A stretch of 64,000 bases of DNA from Acinetobacter lwoffii (GCF_015602705.1 NZ_CP059081.1:1621702-1685701); one strand, 5' to 3'; counted from the first letter of the stretch, positions 25,781 to 35,014 are shown. Notes: generated by a model from the sequence alone, not told the origin. Made by a program: numbers and translations.

Positions 25781-26920
25781 CTAGAACCAGTTCATCAAGG
25801 AAACACCTAAACCGACATAAGTGGCACGGTGATTATAATCAATCAGACTTTCTCCGTAGCCATCAAAAAGCTGGAATTGACCACGCAAACGCCCACTAAT
25901 CGGGAATGACCAGTCGAACTGCACGGCTCCACGGTTTTCATCTCCACCTTTTAAGGTATGTCGCAGCATCAATGAAAAATCATGCTCCTTATAACGATAA
26001 AATGCGGTCATGTCTCCACGGCCAATGTAGTTTTTGATTTCGGGATTGTTATCGTCTTCTCGCTTCTCTTCAAAGCGATACCAAGGACGAACCATCAGGG
26101 CAAAATTGTCTTTTTCAAAACCAAGATTCAGCATCACCCGATTCCAGCTACGTGATAACGGATCAGAACGGCCATTGGACTGATGATTGATGGTCAATCC
26201 CAACATACGCCAGTTAAGACCTAAAAGATCATAGTTAGTCCGAAAAACCAAGCTGGCTTCGGGTTCATAGTTGGTTTCACGAAACGGACGTGATTCTTCC
26301 GAGTTATACACCTGCCAGCGCGAAGACTGAGTATAACCAAGCCAGAGATCACCATTATCGCCCAAGATATTTTCAACTGCCTTGGTCTTTAAAGACAACT
26401 GGAACTTAGCTTCAGTTGAGGTGAGATTCTGTTTCTCTGTCTCTATATTGTTGGGGTTTTCACTCTCGGGTAATTCATTCTTGTTTGATGTCCAGAAACC
26501 TGGCATCAAATACACCGGCTGATAAGAACGGATGTTCCAAGTGCCTAATTTACTTTCCGGAGAGAGTTCCCAGCGGCTATCCAGCAAAGACAGATTCGGC
26601 GTCAGCTTTGATCCTTCAGAAGCATAAATATTGGAAACAGTTTGACCAATTTTCGCTTTTAAATTATCGGGTTCAGGCGCAATTTCTGCTGCTGCACGAC
26701 GTTCAGAAACGATTGCAGGCTTCTCAGTGACCGGAATTTTAAATAAAGCATCATAGCAAGCCAGACGCTCTGCACTACTTTCCAGTGCGGCACAGGCTTC
26801 GGCCGTTGCCGGCATGGGGCTGTTAACTACTGTTTCTTCCGCATTCACTTGCGTCCCAACTGCACAGCCCAGCAATACGCTCAGCTGCAGAGTTGAGCGC
26901 TTAAACGAATTAAGCGCCAT
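25781..26920 (-). CDS. pldA: Outer membrane phospholipase A (OMPLA)
   Basis: A 379-residue outer-membrane beta-barrel phospholipase that hydrolyses mislocalised phospholipids in the outer leaflet when dimerised with Ca2+. The catalytic motif HQSNGRSDPLSRSWNR carries His246, Ser248 and Asn260, matching E. coli His142, Ser144 and Asn156; YTQSSRWQVYN is also conserved. An N-terminal signal peptide ends near residue 27. A roughly 90-residue insert before the barrel, with EACAALESSAERLACYDALF, is longer than in E. coli (289 residues total), as in other Acinetobacter and Neisseria-type proteins. It is 21 bases downstream of the M16C peptidase gene on the same strand, so likely co-transcribed. Confidence 0.9.
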   Translation of the reverse strand: MALNSFKRSTLQLSVLLGCAVGTQVNAEETVVNSPMPATAEACAALESSAERLACYDALFKIPVTEKPAIVSERRAAAEIAPEPDNLKAKIGQTVSNIYASEGSKLTPNLSLLDSRWELSPESKLGTWNIRSYQPVYLMPGFWTSNKNELPESENPNNIETEKQNLTSTEAKFQLSLKTKAVENILGDNGDLWLGYTQSSRWQVYNSEESRPFRETNYEPEASLVFRTNYDLLGLNWRMLGLTINHQSNGRSDPLSRSWNRVMLNLGFEKDNFALMVRPWYRFEEKREDDNNPEIKNYIGRGDMTAFYRYKEHDFSLMLRHTLKGGDENRGAVQFDWSFPISGRLRGQFQLFDGYGESLIDYNHRATYVGLGVSLMNWF

Positions 26921-26941
26921 CCCTTATCCTCTTTTTTTTAT

Positions 26942-29881
26942 TTATAGAACTTGTTGAATTACAAAACCAAGCTGCTCCAGCATTTCACGTTTTACCACTG
27001 GTGCTACAACTGCTTTCGTCGCCTGCTGCTCGACCAGATAAGTCTGTGCAACACGCTGCAAATCATCCAGTGTGACATTCAATAAACGTTCGCGTAATTT
27101 TTTACGGAACGCCGGTGTGCGTTGATGCAGATAGGCATAACATGCAGTGATCGCTTCACCCGCCGGTGAACCCGGTTTGTCCATGCTGGCGATCAGACCC
27201 AGAATGGCTTCTTCCAGCTGATGTGGCTGTTGTGGTGCATTGAGTAACCACTGAATACTGGCATCAAAATCCTGGAAAGTTTCTGCCAGACGTGGGTCAC
27301 GATAGCTGTAGAAACGGAATGAACAGGCATTACCGTCATAACTCGCACCACCACCATAGGCACCACCTTTTTCACGGATGGCGCTGTGCAGAAAACCATT
27401 ACGCAAATAACCTGCCAGTACCATCAATGCAGCAGCATCAGGATGTGAGACTTCAACTGCCGGATAAGCAGCCGCACAGAACTGGACATTGGCTTGAATT
27501 AACCAGGCTTCGTGCTGATCATGGGTTACTTTTTCGACTTGAGTCAGTGCAACCGGTGCAGAATCAACCGCCAGTTTGTCCCAGACATTCTGAATTTCTT
27601 CGATCAAGCTATCAGATTGTGGCTCTTCACAGACTAACAGGAACTGCTTCGGCGCTTGCAACAATACCCGATGAATTCGTTTTAACTCGTCAATCAGCAG
27701 GTCATATTCAGCCGGATCTTTTTCGATCTTAGACACCAGTTCGATCAGCCAGTTTAATGCGCCAAGACCGGTATTGTGATAATCACGCAATGCTAATGCA
27801 CTATGCTGACGTGAAGCCGTTTGCATTGCATAGCTATGTCCAGAACCAGAAATACGTGACTGCCAGCGCGTTTTACGCTGTTGTAACAGTTCAACAATAC
27901 GGTCTTTCTCATCAAAACGAAGCTGTTCAAAACCGATCTTTAACAGACGGATTGCATCCAGATGATTCACCAAAGATTTGGTGGTCAACGTCAACCACGC
28001 AGTAATCTTGTTTTTGTCATCGACTTTAGAACGCAAAGACGCGCCCATACCCAGACCGCCGCTTACCGCTGTTTGCAGTTGCTGGAACTCAAGATAATCA
28101 TACTCACCCGCCCCGACTTCGCCCATCAAGATCGACAGCAGGTTAAAGTAAGGCGACTGCACCACTTCATCCGGAATATTAACCAGAACCTGTTGGTAAT
28201 AAATACCATTGGTGCCAGCATGATACAGGTTCAACGGCGTATCAACACGGTTACAGATAATCTCGCGTAACTGGCCTTGAACAATCTGCAATTCCGCAGG
28301 GACATCTTCCAGACCCACTTTCGGCAACAAGTTCAAGTCATCCGGTGTGTCCTGACGCACATTTAATGCTTCAGTCTGGGCAATAATTTCAGCTTTTTGT
28401 TCTTCAGTCAGATTCTTGCCAATTTCAGCCAGACGTGCTTTTTCATCCGCTGCTTCTTTGGCAGATTTGGTCGCATCCGGAACCAGCGTCAGTTGGACAC
28501 GATGTGGATTATCCAGCAGATGCTCTTTGATCAGATTGGATAACCACATCGGATCTTGCAGTTCTTCTTTCACTGCGGCAATCGCAGAATCCACATCCCA
28601 GACTTCGACCGGATCACGATGATGAATCGCGCTACCCAGACCGCTCAGAATCAAGCTCAAACCATACGGCGTACCATCGCCATTGATTTCACGCTGATGC
28701 AATTCAATTTGATGCAGGATCGCATCGACCATGCTCTGATCAACTGGTTTAGAGGCAACATCTTCCAGAACCTTAAACACACCATTTTTAAATTCTTCTG
28801 CATGTTCAGGATTTGAACCCTGTACCGCGCAGTAGAAAGTCATTTCAAAATTAGAATCATCCACGCCCATGAATGGACCTGTTGCATCTGCATAACCACA
28901 AGTTTCCAGATAATGACGCAGTGGCGATGCTGAATCTTCTAATAAGATACCTTCAACTAAACGCATGCCCAAACGCAGTTTAATGTCACTGGCTTCCGGT
29001 AATAACCATGATAGCACATGATAGGTCTTGTCCTGTAGATCTTCGGCATCGACCGCATAGCTGTCTGTAACCGTCAATGGTGCAGTCAGGCGGGTTTCAG
29101 GTGTTGGATACAGCGTCTGACCTTTTTCAAATTTAGACAATGCCAGATGTTCAAACTGCTCTTGCAATTCGAATGCGGTCTTATTGCCAAAGGTCATGAA
29201 GACTGCATTACTTGGATGATAATGTGACTTATAGAAATCAACCAACTCTTGGTAAGTCAGGTCAGGAATATCTTTAGGATCACCACCCGAATTATAGTGA
29301 TAGGTCGTATTTGGGAATAAATGATGCGCCAGCGTGTGATACAACTGATCTGAAGGCGAACTCATCGCACCTTTCATTTCATTAAAGACCACGCCTTTAT
29401 AGACAGGCTCGCCATTTTCCAGCTCAATGCGAATGCCTTCCTGGGCAAAATCTAGTGGATTGAGGTTCGCAGCAAATGCTGCATCCATATACACTTCAAG
29501 CAGGTTCTGGAAATCCTTGCTATTCTGCGTCGCAAATGGGTACGCAGTCCAGTCCGCCGCAGTAAAGGCATTCATGAAAGTATTCAGTGAACGGCGAATC
29601 ATCAGGAAGAATGGATCACGCACCGGGAATTTTTCTGAACCACACAGCGCAGTATGTTCCAGAATATGTGCTTCGCCTTTAGAATCCATCGGCTGGGTAC
29701 GAAACGCCACCAGAAAGACATTTTCGTCGTGATTGGTCGCCAGATGATAATGTGTGGCGCCAGTCACTTTATGTTTATATTCAGACACGAAAATGTCTAA
29801 AGCTTCAACATGTTGTTGACGTACCAACTGAAACGCAGGATGTACAGTTTGAGAAATGGTTTCAGTGACATCTACAGTCAT
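26942..29881 (-). CDS. M16C metallopeptidase, presequence-protease-like (PreP/Cym1 family)
   Basis: A 979-residue inverzincin. The zinc motif is HILEH (His72, Glu75, His76), followed by TALCGSEKFPVRDPFF, typical of the M16C branch that in organelles degrades targeting peptides. Residues 1-250 and 270-500 form the first two M16 domains, and the second half the inactive M16 pair with the arched clamshell; KEKGGAYGGGASYDG near 860 is the conserved R/Y-containing segment. ATG at 29881 (MTVDVTETIS) is preferred because AGGAG lies five bases upstream; the frame is open for 13 further codons. Cytosolic peptide clearance is inferred. It precedes pldA on the same strand. Confidence 0.85.
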   Translation of the reverse strand: MTVDVTETISQTVHPAFQLVRQQHVEALDIFVSEYKHKVTGATHYHLATNHDENVFLVAFRTQPMDSKGEAHILEHTALCGSEKFPVRDPFFLMIRRSLNTFMNAFTAADWTAYPFATQNSKDFQNLLEVYMDAAFAANLNPLDFAQEGIRIELENGEPVYKGVVFNEMKGAMSSPSDQLYHTLAHHLFPNTTYHYNSGGDPKDIPDLTYQELVDFYKSHYHPSNAVFMTFGNKTAFELQEQFEHLALSKFEKGQTLYPTPETRLTAPLTVTDSYAVDAEDLQDKTYHVLSWLLPEASDIKLRLGMRLVEGILLEDSASPLRHYLETCGYADATGPFMGVDDSNFEMTFYCAVQGSNPEHAEEFKNGVFKVLEDVASKPVDQSMVDAILHQIELHQREINGDGTPYGLSLILSGLGSAIHHRDPVEVWDVDSAIAAVKEELQDPMWLSNLIKEHLLDNPHRVQLTLVPDATKSAKEAADEKARLAEIGKNLTEEQKAEIIAQTEALNVRQDTPDDLNLLPKVGLEDVPAELQIVQGQLREIICNRVDTPLNLYHAGTNGIYYQQVLVNIPDEVVQSPYFNLLSILMGEVGAGEYDYLEFQQLQTAVSGGLGMGASLRSKVDDKNKITAWLTLTTKSLVNHLDAIRLLKIGFEQLRFDEKDRIVELLQQRKTRWQSRISGSGHSYAMQTASRQHSALALRDYHNTGLGALNWLIELVSKIEKDPAEYDLLIDELKRIHRVLLQAPKQFLLVCEEPQSDSLIEEIQNVWDKLAVDSAPVALTQVEKVTHDQHEAWLIQANVQFCAAAYPAVEVSHPDAAALMVLAGYLRNGFLHSAIREKGGAYGGGASYDGNACSFRFYSYRDPRLAETFQDFDASIQWLLNAPQQPHQLEEAILGLIASMDKPGSPAGEAITACYAYLHQRTPAFRKKLRERLLNVTLDDLQRVAQTYLVEQQATKAVVAPVVKREMLEQLGFVIQQVL

Positions 29882-30046
29882 GCGATCTCCTAATGCTTTA
29901 ATTAAAATAACTAAGCGCATTATAGCTTTAGTTATCTGAATTATTCACGTTGAAAACCGAGGATTTTGATCGAATTAAGTAAACTTGATCATTTGAAAAT
30001 TAAATCATCAAATTTACTTCCTGCCTCTAGATGAGTATTTACAAGC

Positions 30047-30499
30047 TTAAGAAATCAGATATTTAAAATAGTTATAGCTTGGATTGTTTTCCACAAATAC
30101 ATAATTCTGCTTTTGATAAAAACTGGCGGCCAGTCGGGTATCTGTTTGCAGGCACAAAGCTGAATAATGCGGACGTGCCAATTGCTCCAGGTAAGCCAAA
30201 AGCTGTTTGCCTACGCCATGCTGACGATATTTCGGATGCACATAGAAACGGCGTACACGACCAATGCGGTCTTCAATGCCGTTATCTCCCAATTGCTGGT
30301 TTAAGCCGCCACAGGCAACCAATTTCTTGCCATCATGCGCCACCACCAGATATTCATTGGCGTGGCTAAAGCAGTTTTTCCCGGTGCGATATTCTTCTAT
30401 TAACTTATCTACCAAATTATAGCCTTCTTTACGTGCCAGAGTTGCCAGTGTTTCGATCTGATCCGGGAGTTGTTCGGCTGTTACAATTTTAATATTCAT
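30047..30499 (-). CDS. GNAT-family N-acetyltransferase
   Basis: A 150-residue GNAT enzyme. The acetyl-CoA pyrophosphate loop is RQHGVGKQLL, following the beta-4 strand RRFYVHPKYR. The C-terminal segment LQTDTRLAASFYQKQNYVF is the usual end of the fold. The acceptor substrate cannot be told from sequence. It is transcribed alone, and about 165 bases separate it from the M16C gene downstream. No hydrophobic segments, so cytosolic. Confidence 0.8.
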   Translation of the reverse strand: MNIKIVTAEQLPDQIETLATLARKEGYNLVDKLIEEYRTGKNCFSHANEYLVVAHDGKKLVACGGLNQQLGDNGIEDRIGRVRRFYVHPKYRQHGVGKQLLAYLEQLARPHYSALCLQTDTRLAASFYQKQNYVFVENNPSYNYFKYLIS

Positions 30500-30775
30500 A
30501 TACGCACACTATTTGAAATTGTTGTGGAGAATGACAGTTGCCAAGCGACTTAAAGTATCATGCCAGGAGCGATATCTCTTTATAAATAAAATTTGATCCT
30601 TAAATCAATGCTGCGGCGCACCAGTGCACAAAAATAAGCCAGTTTTTAGACCAAAGATAGCTGCTGAACAAAATACAGCATTTTTGAAAAGTATTTGAAA
30701 ATGATTCAGCAAACTACAGCAATCCCAAGCAATCGTGTAAACTTAGGACTTTCATTTTTAATGTGATATTTGAAC

Positions 30776-31780
30776 ATGGCAACTGTTGATCTTTTTGCGA
30801 TTGGTAATGCGCTGATTGACCAAGAATTTAAAGTTTCTGATGACTTTTTAACTGCACATCACTTGCAAAAAGGCACCATGCAACTTGCAGATGGTGAGAC
30901 TCAGGCCACTCTTTATCAAAATCTTCAAGCGACTCAAGTGTATAAAGGTCAGGCTTCAGGCGGCTCAGCAGCCAACACTACCGTGGCATTTTCTGCGCTC
31001 GGTGGTTCTGCATTTTATGGCTGTCGGGTCGGAAATGACGAACTCGGACACATCTACCTGCAAGGTTTGAATGATGCCGGTATTAAGACCACCACCCAAT
31101 CAATCAGTGAAGGTGTGACAGGAACCTGTATGGTTCTGGTCAGCCCTGATTCTGAACGTACCATGCATACTTATCTGGGTATTACGGCCGAACTGACTGA
31201 TCAACAAATTGATTTCAGCGCATTACATAGCGCGAAATGGCTATATCTCGAAGGTTATTTATCAACTTCTGACACAGCACGTCATGCCGTACAACAAGCA
31301 CGTGATATTGCCCGTGCTAATGGCGTTAAAATTGCTCTAACTTTATCTGATCCTGCCATGGTGCAATATGCCCGTGCCGGTTTGGATGAAATGATTGCAG
31401 ATGGTGTAGACTTGCTGTTATGTAACCAGCAAGAAGCGCTGATGTATACAGAAACAGATAATCTTGAGGCAGCCCTGCTTAAATTAAAAACAATCAGTCA
31501 GCACGTTGTCATTACATTGTCAGCTGAAGGCGCACTGATTTCGGATCATCAGAATACTTTTACTGTTCCTGGTCGCAAAGTCACTGCAGTAGATGCCAAC
31601 GGTGCCGGTGACGCTTTTGCCGGGGCTTTCCTGTACGGATTGAATGCTAATTTGGGTTTACAAGCTGCGGCTGAACTGGCGATTCTGATTTCGAGCCAAG
31701 TGGTTTCACAATTTGGTCCGCGCCTGGCAGTTGAAGACTATGCGGCATTATTACAAGACTTTCAAAAGGAATGTGCTTAA
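30776..31780 (+). CDS. PfkB-family sugar/nucleoside kinase, adenosine-kinase-like
   Basis: A 334-residue ribokinase-superfamily kinase. Conserved parts are GGSAANTTVAFSALGGSAFYGCRVGNDELG (substrate side) and the catalytic DANGAGDAFAGAFLYG, in which the last Asp acts as base. Family members of this branch are often annotated as adenosine kinase (adenosine to AMP), which would serve purine salvage; other sugars remain possible. ATG at 30776 is the natural start; a TTG two codons upstream is in frame. Its stop overlaps the start of the Rieske gene by one base, TAATG, so the two are translationally coupled. Confidence 0.8.
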   Translation: MATVDLFAIGNALIDQEFKVSDDFLTAHHLQKGTMQLADGETQATLYQNLQATQVYKGQASGGSAANTTVAFSALGGSAFYGCRVGNDELGHIYLQGLNDAGIKTTTQSISEGVTGTCMVLVSPDSERTMHTYLGITAELTDQQIDFSALHSAKWLYLEGYLSTSDTARHAVQQARDIARANGVKIALTLSDPAMVQYARAGLDEMIADGVDLLLCNQQEALMYTETDNLEAALLKLKTISQHVVITLSAEGALISDHQNTFTVPGRKVTAVDANGAGDAFAGAFLYGLNANLGLQAAAELAILISSQVVSQFGPRLAVEDYAALLQDFQKECA

Positions 31781-32103
31781 TGTTTAAAATTTGCATGACC
31801 GAAGACGTTCCAGAACGCGAAGCACGCTCTTTTGAGCTTCCCGATGGAGATAATATCTTTATCACCCAACGTGATGGTGCCTTCTATGCCTATCAAAACC
31901 TGTGTCCGCATTTGCAGGTCGAGCTGGAATTTCTGGAAAACCAGTTTCTGGATCGTGATCAGGAATTTATTGAGTGCTCCACGCATGGCGCCTTGTTTCT
32001 GGTAGAAAGCGGTGAATGCATTTCTGGGCCTTGCCAAGGTCAAGCACTTGAAAAAGTAGAGATTACCGTGCATTCTGATGGTGGAATTTACCTCTCAGAA
32101 TAA
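31780..32103 (+). CDS. Rieske [2Fe-2S] ferredoxin-like protein
   Basis: A 107-residue soluble Rieske protein. The cluster ligands are visible: Cys42 and His44 in NLCPHLQ, and Cys66 and His69 in ECSTHGALF. Start is ATG at 31780, nine bases after AAAAGGA; an earlier ATG at 31771 abuts the ribosome site and is unlikely. It overlaps the stop of the PfkB kinase gene. Similar small Rieske proteins act as electron carriers of dioxygenases or nitrite reductase (NirD), but there is no partner enzyme in sight here. The oxygenase or other acceptor is unknown. Confidence 0.85.
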   Translation: MFKICMTEDVPEREARSFELPDGDNIFITQRDGAFYAYQNLCPHLQVELEFLENQFLDRDQEFIECSTHGALFLVESGECISGPCQGQALEKVEITVHSDGGIYLSE

Positions 32104-32122
32104 GACTAAAACGGACTTCACC

Positions 32123-32737
32123 ATGCCTGCATTTTTTCTAGACTATAACCTGATGCCTTTTCATCTGAGTTTATTGGCGATTATTCTGTTCGGTGTGGTG
32201 AAAACCATTGGTTTTTATTTTGGACTCAGACCCAGCAAGTTTCTGCAAAAAATTTCACCTTATGACTTTCAGCAGATGGATCTACTAAACGTCAAATTTT
32301 CCAAAACTTTGATTGTGTTTTTCTTCCTGATGAATTTTAGCTTTGCTGGCTATGTTTTACAGTTCCTGATCTATTCTCAGGAATTTAAATTTCTGCCTGC
32401 TTATTACCTGATTATTCCGGCTTTAATCATTGCGACTTTTTTTACTATTTTTATGATTCACTGTCTGGATCAGGTCATTCCACCTAAATATAAAAAGAAC
32501 AATGTCAATTTACTCGGCCGTTTGGCGACGATTTCCAGTGGCAATGCCCGTCCCGGTTTTTCTGCTCAAGCACGGGTGCGAGATGAGTATGGGCAACTGC
32601 ATTATGTACAGGTAGAACCTGAGTTTGGTGAACTAGGTTTTCAGTCGCAGATTATCCTGATTCGCATGAGAAAATCTCATTATGTTGCTAAGAAAATTTG
32701 TAAATCTAATCAGCTGTTCAGCATGAATCTAGATTAA
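32123..32737 (+). CDS. OB-fold membrane protein, YqiJ/DUF1449-like
   Basis: A 204-residue protein with three predicted hydrophobic segments in the first 115 residues (LSLLAIILFGVVKTIGFYFG, TLIVFFFLMNFSFAGYVL, YYLIIPALIIATFFTIF) and a C-terminal globular part (LGRLATISSGNARPGFSAQA, then RVRDEYGQLHYVQVEP) that looks like the OB-fold of YqiJ/NfeD-type proteins. Such proteins usually stand next to a flotillin (yqiK); none is present here, so the partner is elsewhere or absent. The start ATG at 32123 was chosen; the frame extends upstream without a better site. It follows the Rieske gene closely and is probably in the same transcript. Confidence 0.7.
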   Translation: MPAFFLDYNLMPFHLSLLAIILFGVVKTIGFYFGLRPSKFLQKISPYDFQQMDLLNVKFSKTLIVFFFLMNFSFAGYVLQFLIYSQEFKFLPAYYLIIPALIIATFFTIFMIHCLDQVIPPKYKKNNVNLLGRLATISSGNARPGFSAQARVRDEYGQLHYVQVEPEFGELGFQSQIILIRMRKSHYVAKKICKSNQLFSMNLD

Positions 32738-32761
32738 ATTCTAAATCATTTGATAGTTATT

Positions 32762-32791
32762 AAAAAATCCCGACAGATATCGGGATTTTTT
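32762..32791. terminator. Bidirectional terminator
   Basis: AAAAATCCCGA and TCGGGATTTTT pair around CAGATA; the element lies between convergent genes and has A- and T-runs on both sides. Confidence 0.88.
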
Positions 32792-32802
32792 AATGTCTAT
32801 AT

Positions 32803-33474
32803 TTATTTTTTAAGAAGTCCTGAAACCATATTCAATACATTTTGAATATCATTATTGGCTTCCTGCTTGCTGGTTTGCTCACCTTGTGGAGTAAGCGAAT
32901 CAATAATCTGCGGCAAGACCTGTGAAATCGCACTATACACATCCTGCTTCGGTGCATGGGTTTGCTGTGCAACTTCTTCAACTTCTTGCTCATCAAACAG
33001 TTTTTGCACCTGCTGCGGATCGACATTTGCATTTTCACCGGGACCGGTCGACACCCAATCATCGACCTGGCTATTAAGCCCCTGTCCTTTGAGCTTGTCT
33101 AATGCACCCTGTAAACCGCCCTGTTTTTGAATCCAGGCCAGTACTAAAGGCAGTACTGCAATCAATAAGGTTTTACCGGTAGAACCACCTAGTCCTGAAC
33201 GAGGCTGGGCAGTACTTTGAGTACTACCACCACCAAACTGACTTAGTACTGAACCTAAAATTGCCCCCAGACCATTTTGTCGGTTCTGCTGACCGGTTTG
33301 ATTCTGCTGGTTTTGAGGATTTTGATTTTGCTGAGGATTTGACTGGTTTAAATGCCCTAGCACAGACCCTAGGATATCTGCCAAGCCACCTTGTTGTGAG
33401 GACTTTTGCTGCGACTGCCCGCCACCCAATGCCTGCTTTGCTAATATTTCCACAATACTACTCAGGTTTGTCAT
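32803..33474 (-). CDS. YidB-family (DUF937) protein with Q/N-rich insert
   Basis: A 223-residue YidB-like protein. The conserved C-terminal region, GLQGALDKLKGQGLNSQVDDWV with STGPGENANVDPQQVQKLF and QVLPQIIDSLTPQGE, is characteristic. The N-terminal half carries two GGLADILGSVLG-like segments separated by a Gln/Asn-rich linker (residues about 44-68), longer than in E. coli YidB (132 residues). Function of the family is unknown. The start has AGGAC just upstream. The protein shares Gln/Asn-tract composition with the 91-residue protein at 7923. It is convergent with the membrane protein gene. Confidence 0.8.
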   Translation of the reverse strand: MTNLSSIVEILAKQALGGGQSQQKSSQQGGLADILGSVLGHLNQSNPQQNQNPQNQQNQTGQQNRQNGLGAILGSVLSQFGGGSTQSTAQPRSGLGGSTGKTLLIAVLPLVLAWIQKQGGLQGALDKLKGQGLNSQVDDWVSTGPGENANVDPQQVQKLFDEQEVEEVAQQTHAPKQDVYSAISQVLPQIIDSLTPQGEQTSKQEANNDIQNVLNMVSGLLKK

Positions 33475-33579
33475 GTCCTATATCCTATGTGCATCTTAAT
33501 TACAGAATACGGCCTGCCCTCATATTGTCTAGGCAAGATTGTGTTAATATTTGCAATCTTGGTTAAGCAGGTTTTCGGC

Positions 33580-34050
33580 TTACCAGCGAAATTTATCCCA
33601 GTTTTCCGGATTAGCCCAAAATTTGGAGTTAAACCAGTCTGGCACGTGCTTATAGGTTAAAATATTAAACTGCCACAGCGCAAAATCGGCCTCATGTGTG
33701 GTCTTGTCAATCAGCTGGGTAAATCCTAAAGCTCTCAATAACTTTTCATTTTGCAGTCGGCTGATCACCACTAGCCGTTTGGCAAACAAATCACGTAATT
33801 TCACCAGAATTTGACTCATGATCTGTTCAGACAAATGTTCTGTTTCTGCAGTATCCAGCATCACCACAGCCAAGTCATAACGTTGCTGAAAAGGCAGATT
33901 TAAAAAGTCAGATACGCTAAAATAGGACCATTGAATAGCTGGCTGAAACTGGACTTGGCTCAAGTCCTGCCCAATACAAATAGCAGTATGAATTGGCTGT
34001 TCCTGTGCGAAATCGTCTAGCATTGAAGTAATGACATTCTGCTCAGCCAT
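33580..34050 (-). CDS. Uncharacterised protein, 156 aa (possibly DUF6231)
   Basis: A 156-residue soluble protein. The layout (HTAICIGQDLSQ, then YDLAVVMLDTAET, then FAKRLVVISRLQNEKLLRALGF) resembles an abbreviated Rossmann or methyltransferase-like fold without a recognisable SAM motif. The end WFNSKFWANPENWDKFRW is very Trp-rich and a family hallmark. I recall similar proteins in Pseudomonas and Acinetobacter as DUF6231, without known function. AAGGA lies seven bases before the ATG. It diverges from the DUF2797-like gene with 34 bases between the starts, so the two promoters overlap. Confidence 0.6.
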   Translation of the reverse strand: MAEQNVITSMLDDFAQEQPIHTAICIGQDLSQVQFQPAIQWSYFSVSDFLNLPFQQRYDLAVVMLDTAETEHLSEQIMSQILVKLRDLFAKRLVVISRLQNEKLLRALGFTQLIDKTTHEADFALWQFNILTYKHVPDWFNSKFWANPENWDKFRW

Positions 34051-34084
34051 AACTGCATCCTTATGATTTAAGTGAGTAATTTTT

Positions 34085-34954
34085 ATGGAACTTCAGGGCA
34101 TTTGTCATAAAATGCACGTCGGCCTCAAGAACCTTAGTGTAACTGATCAACAGATACAGCGGGCAAATGTTGAATATAAATTAATTTTAGATCGTGCAGA
34201 AATTGATCTTCCGTTTAATTTAGGCCAAGAAATCGAGATTGAATGGACCAGTAATATTTACTGCGTGTCCTGTGGCAACAAAACTTCCAAATCATTTTCG
34301 CAAGGTCACTGTTTTAAATGTTTTAAAACCAATGCTTCATGTGATATGTGCATCATGAAGCCAGAGACATGCCATTATCATTTAGGCACTTGCCGCGAAG
34401 ATGAGTTTGCACAGAATGTCTGCTTTCAGCCACATATTGTCTATTTGGCCAATTCTAGTGCTTTAAAGGTCGGAATTACCCGTACCAGCCAAATGCCGAC
34501 TCGCTGGCTTGATCAGGGTGCGACCCAAGCCCTGCCGATTATGAAAGTTGGCTCACGTCGTCTTTCCGGAAAACTCGAATTCATGTTTAGTACTCAGGTT
34601 GCTGATAAAACTGATTGGCGCAAGCTACTCAAAGGTGAAGCAGAACCCCTCAATCTGATTGAAGTGCGTGAACAACTTTTAGAAGAATTCGCGCCTAAAA
34701 TTCAAAGCATTCGTGAAGAATTTAATCAGAATCTAGAATTTAATGAAAATATTGAAGTGCTTGACGATGAGTTCGCACGAGAGTTTATTTATCCGGTAGA
34801 ACAATATCCAGAAAAGATTAAATCGCATAATCTGGATAAAACTCCTGTGATTCGTGGAAAATTACAAGGCATCAAGGGTCAGTATTTAATTCTGGATACT
34901 GGCGTAATTAATATGCGCAAATATACCGGTTATGAACTGATTATTCGTGCTTAA
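34085..34954 (+). CDS. DUF2797-like Cys-rich protein with GIY-YIG-like segment
   Basis: A 289-residue protein. Nine Cys between residues 60 and 113 (C60-x2-C63, C76-x2-C79, C86-x2-C89, C96, C103, C113) can build two zinc sites. After them comes HIVYLANSSALKVGITR (117-133), which resembles the first strand pair of a GIY-YIG nuclease-like fold, and an Arg-rich stretch with RW. This matches the DUF2797 family, whose activity is unknown. The C-terminal part ends in an OB-like segment (GKLQGIKGQYLILDTGVINMRKYTG). Divergent from the 156-residue gene with overlapping promoters. Ends at a strong terminator. Confidence 0.72.
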   Translation: MELQGICHKMHVGLKNLSVTDQQIQRANVEYKLILDRAEIDLPFNLGQEIEIEWTSNIYCVSCGNKTSKSFSQGHCFKCFKTNASCDMCIMKPETCHYHLGTCREDEFAQNVCFQPHIVYLANSSALKVGITRTSQMPTRWLDQGATQALPIMKVGSRRLSGKLEFMFSTQVADKTDWRKLLKGEAEPLNLIEVREQLLEEFAPKIQSIREEFNQNLEFNENIEVLDDEFAREFIYPVEQYPEKIKSHNLDKTPVIRGKLQGIKGQYLILDTGVINMRKYTGYELIIRA

Positions 34955-34975
34955 ACCATTATTTGCCTAGAAAAT

Positions 34976-35003
34976 AAAAAACCAGCCCGCAGGCTGGTTT
35001 TTT
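34976..35003. terminator. Bidirectional terminator
   Basis: AAAAACCAGCC and GGCTGGTTTTT pair around a CGCA loop, between the convergent DUF2797-like and ppiD genes. Confidence 0.9.
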
Positions 35004-35014
35004 ATACAACAATT

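Noticed and set aside
33534..33560. AAGATTG/CAATCTT inverted repeat near 33540
   Set aside because: No T-run on either strand, so not supported as a terminator of the gene at 33580.
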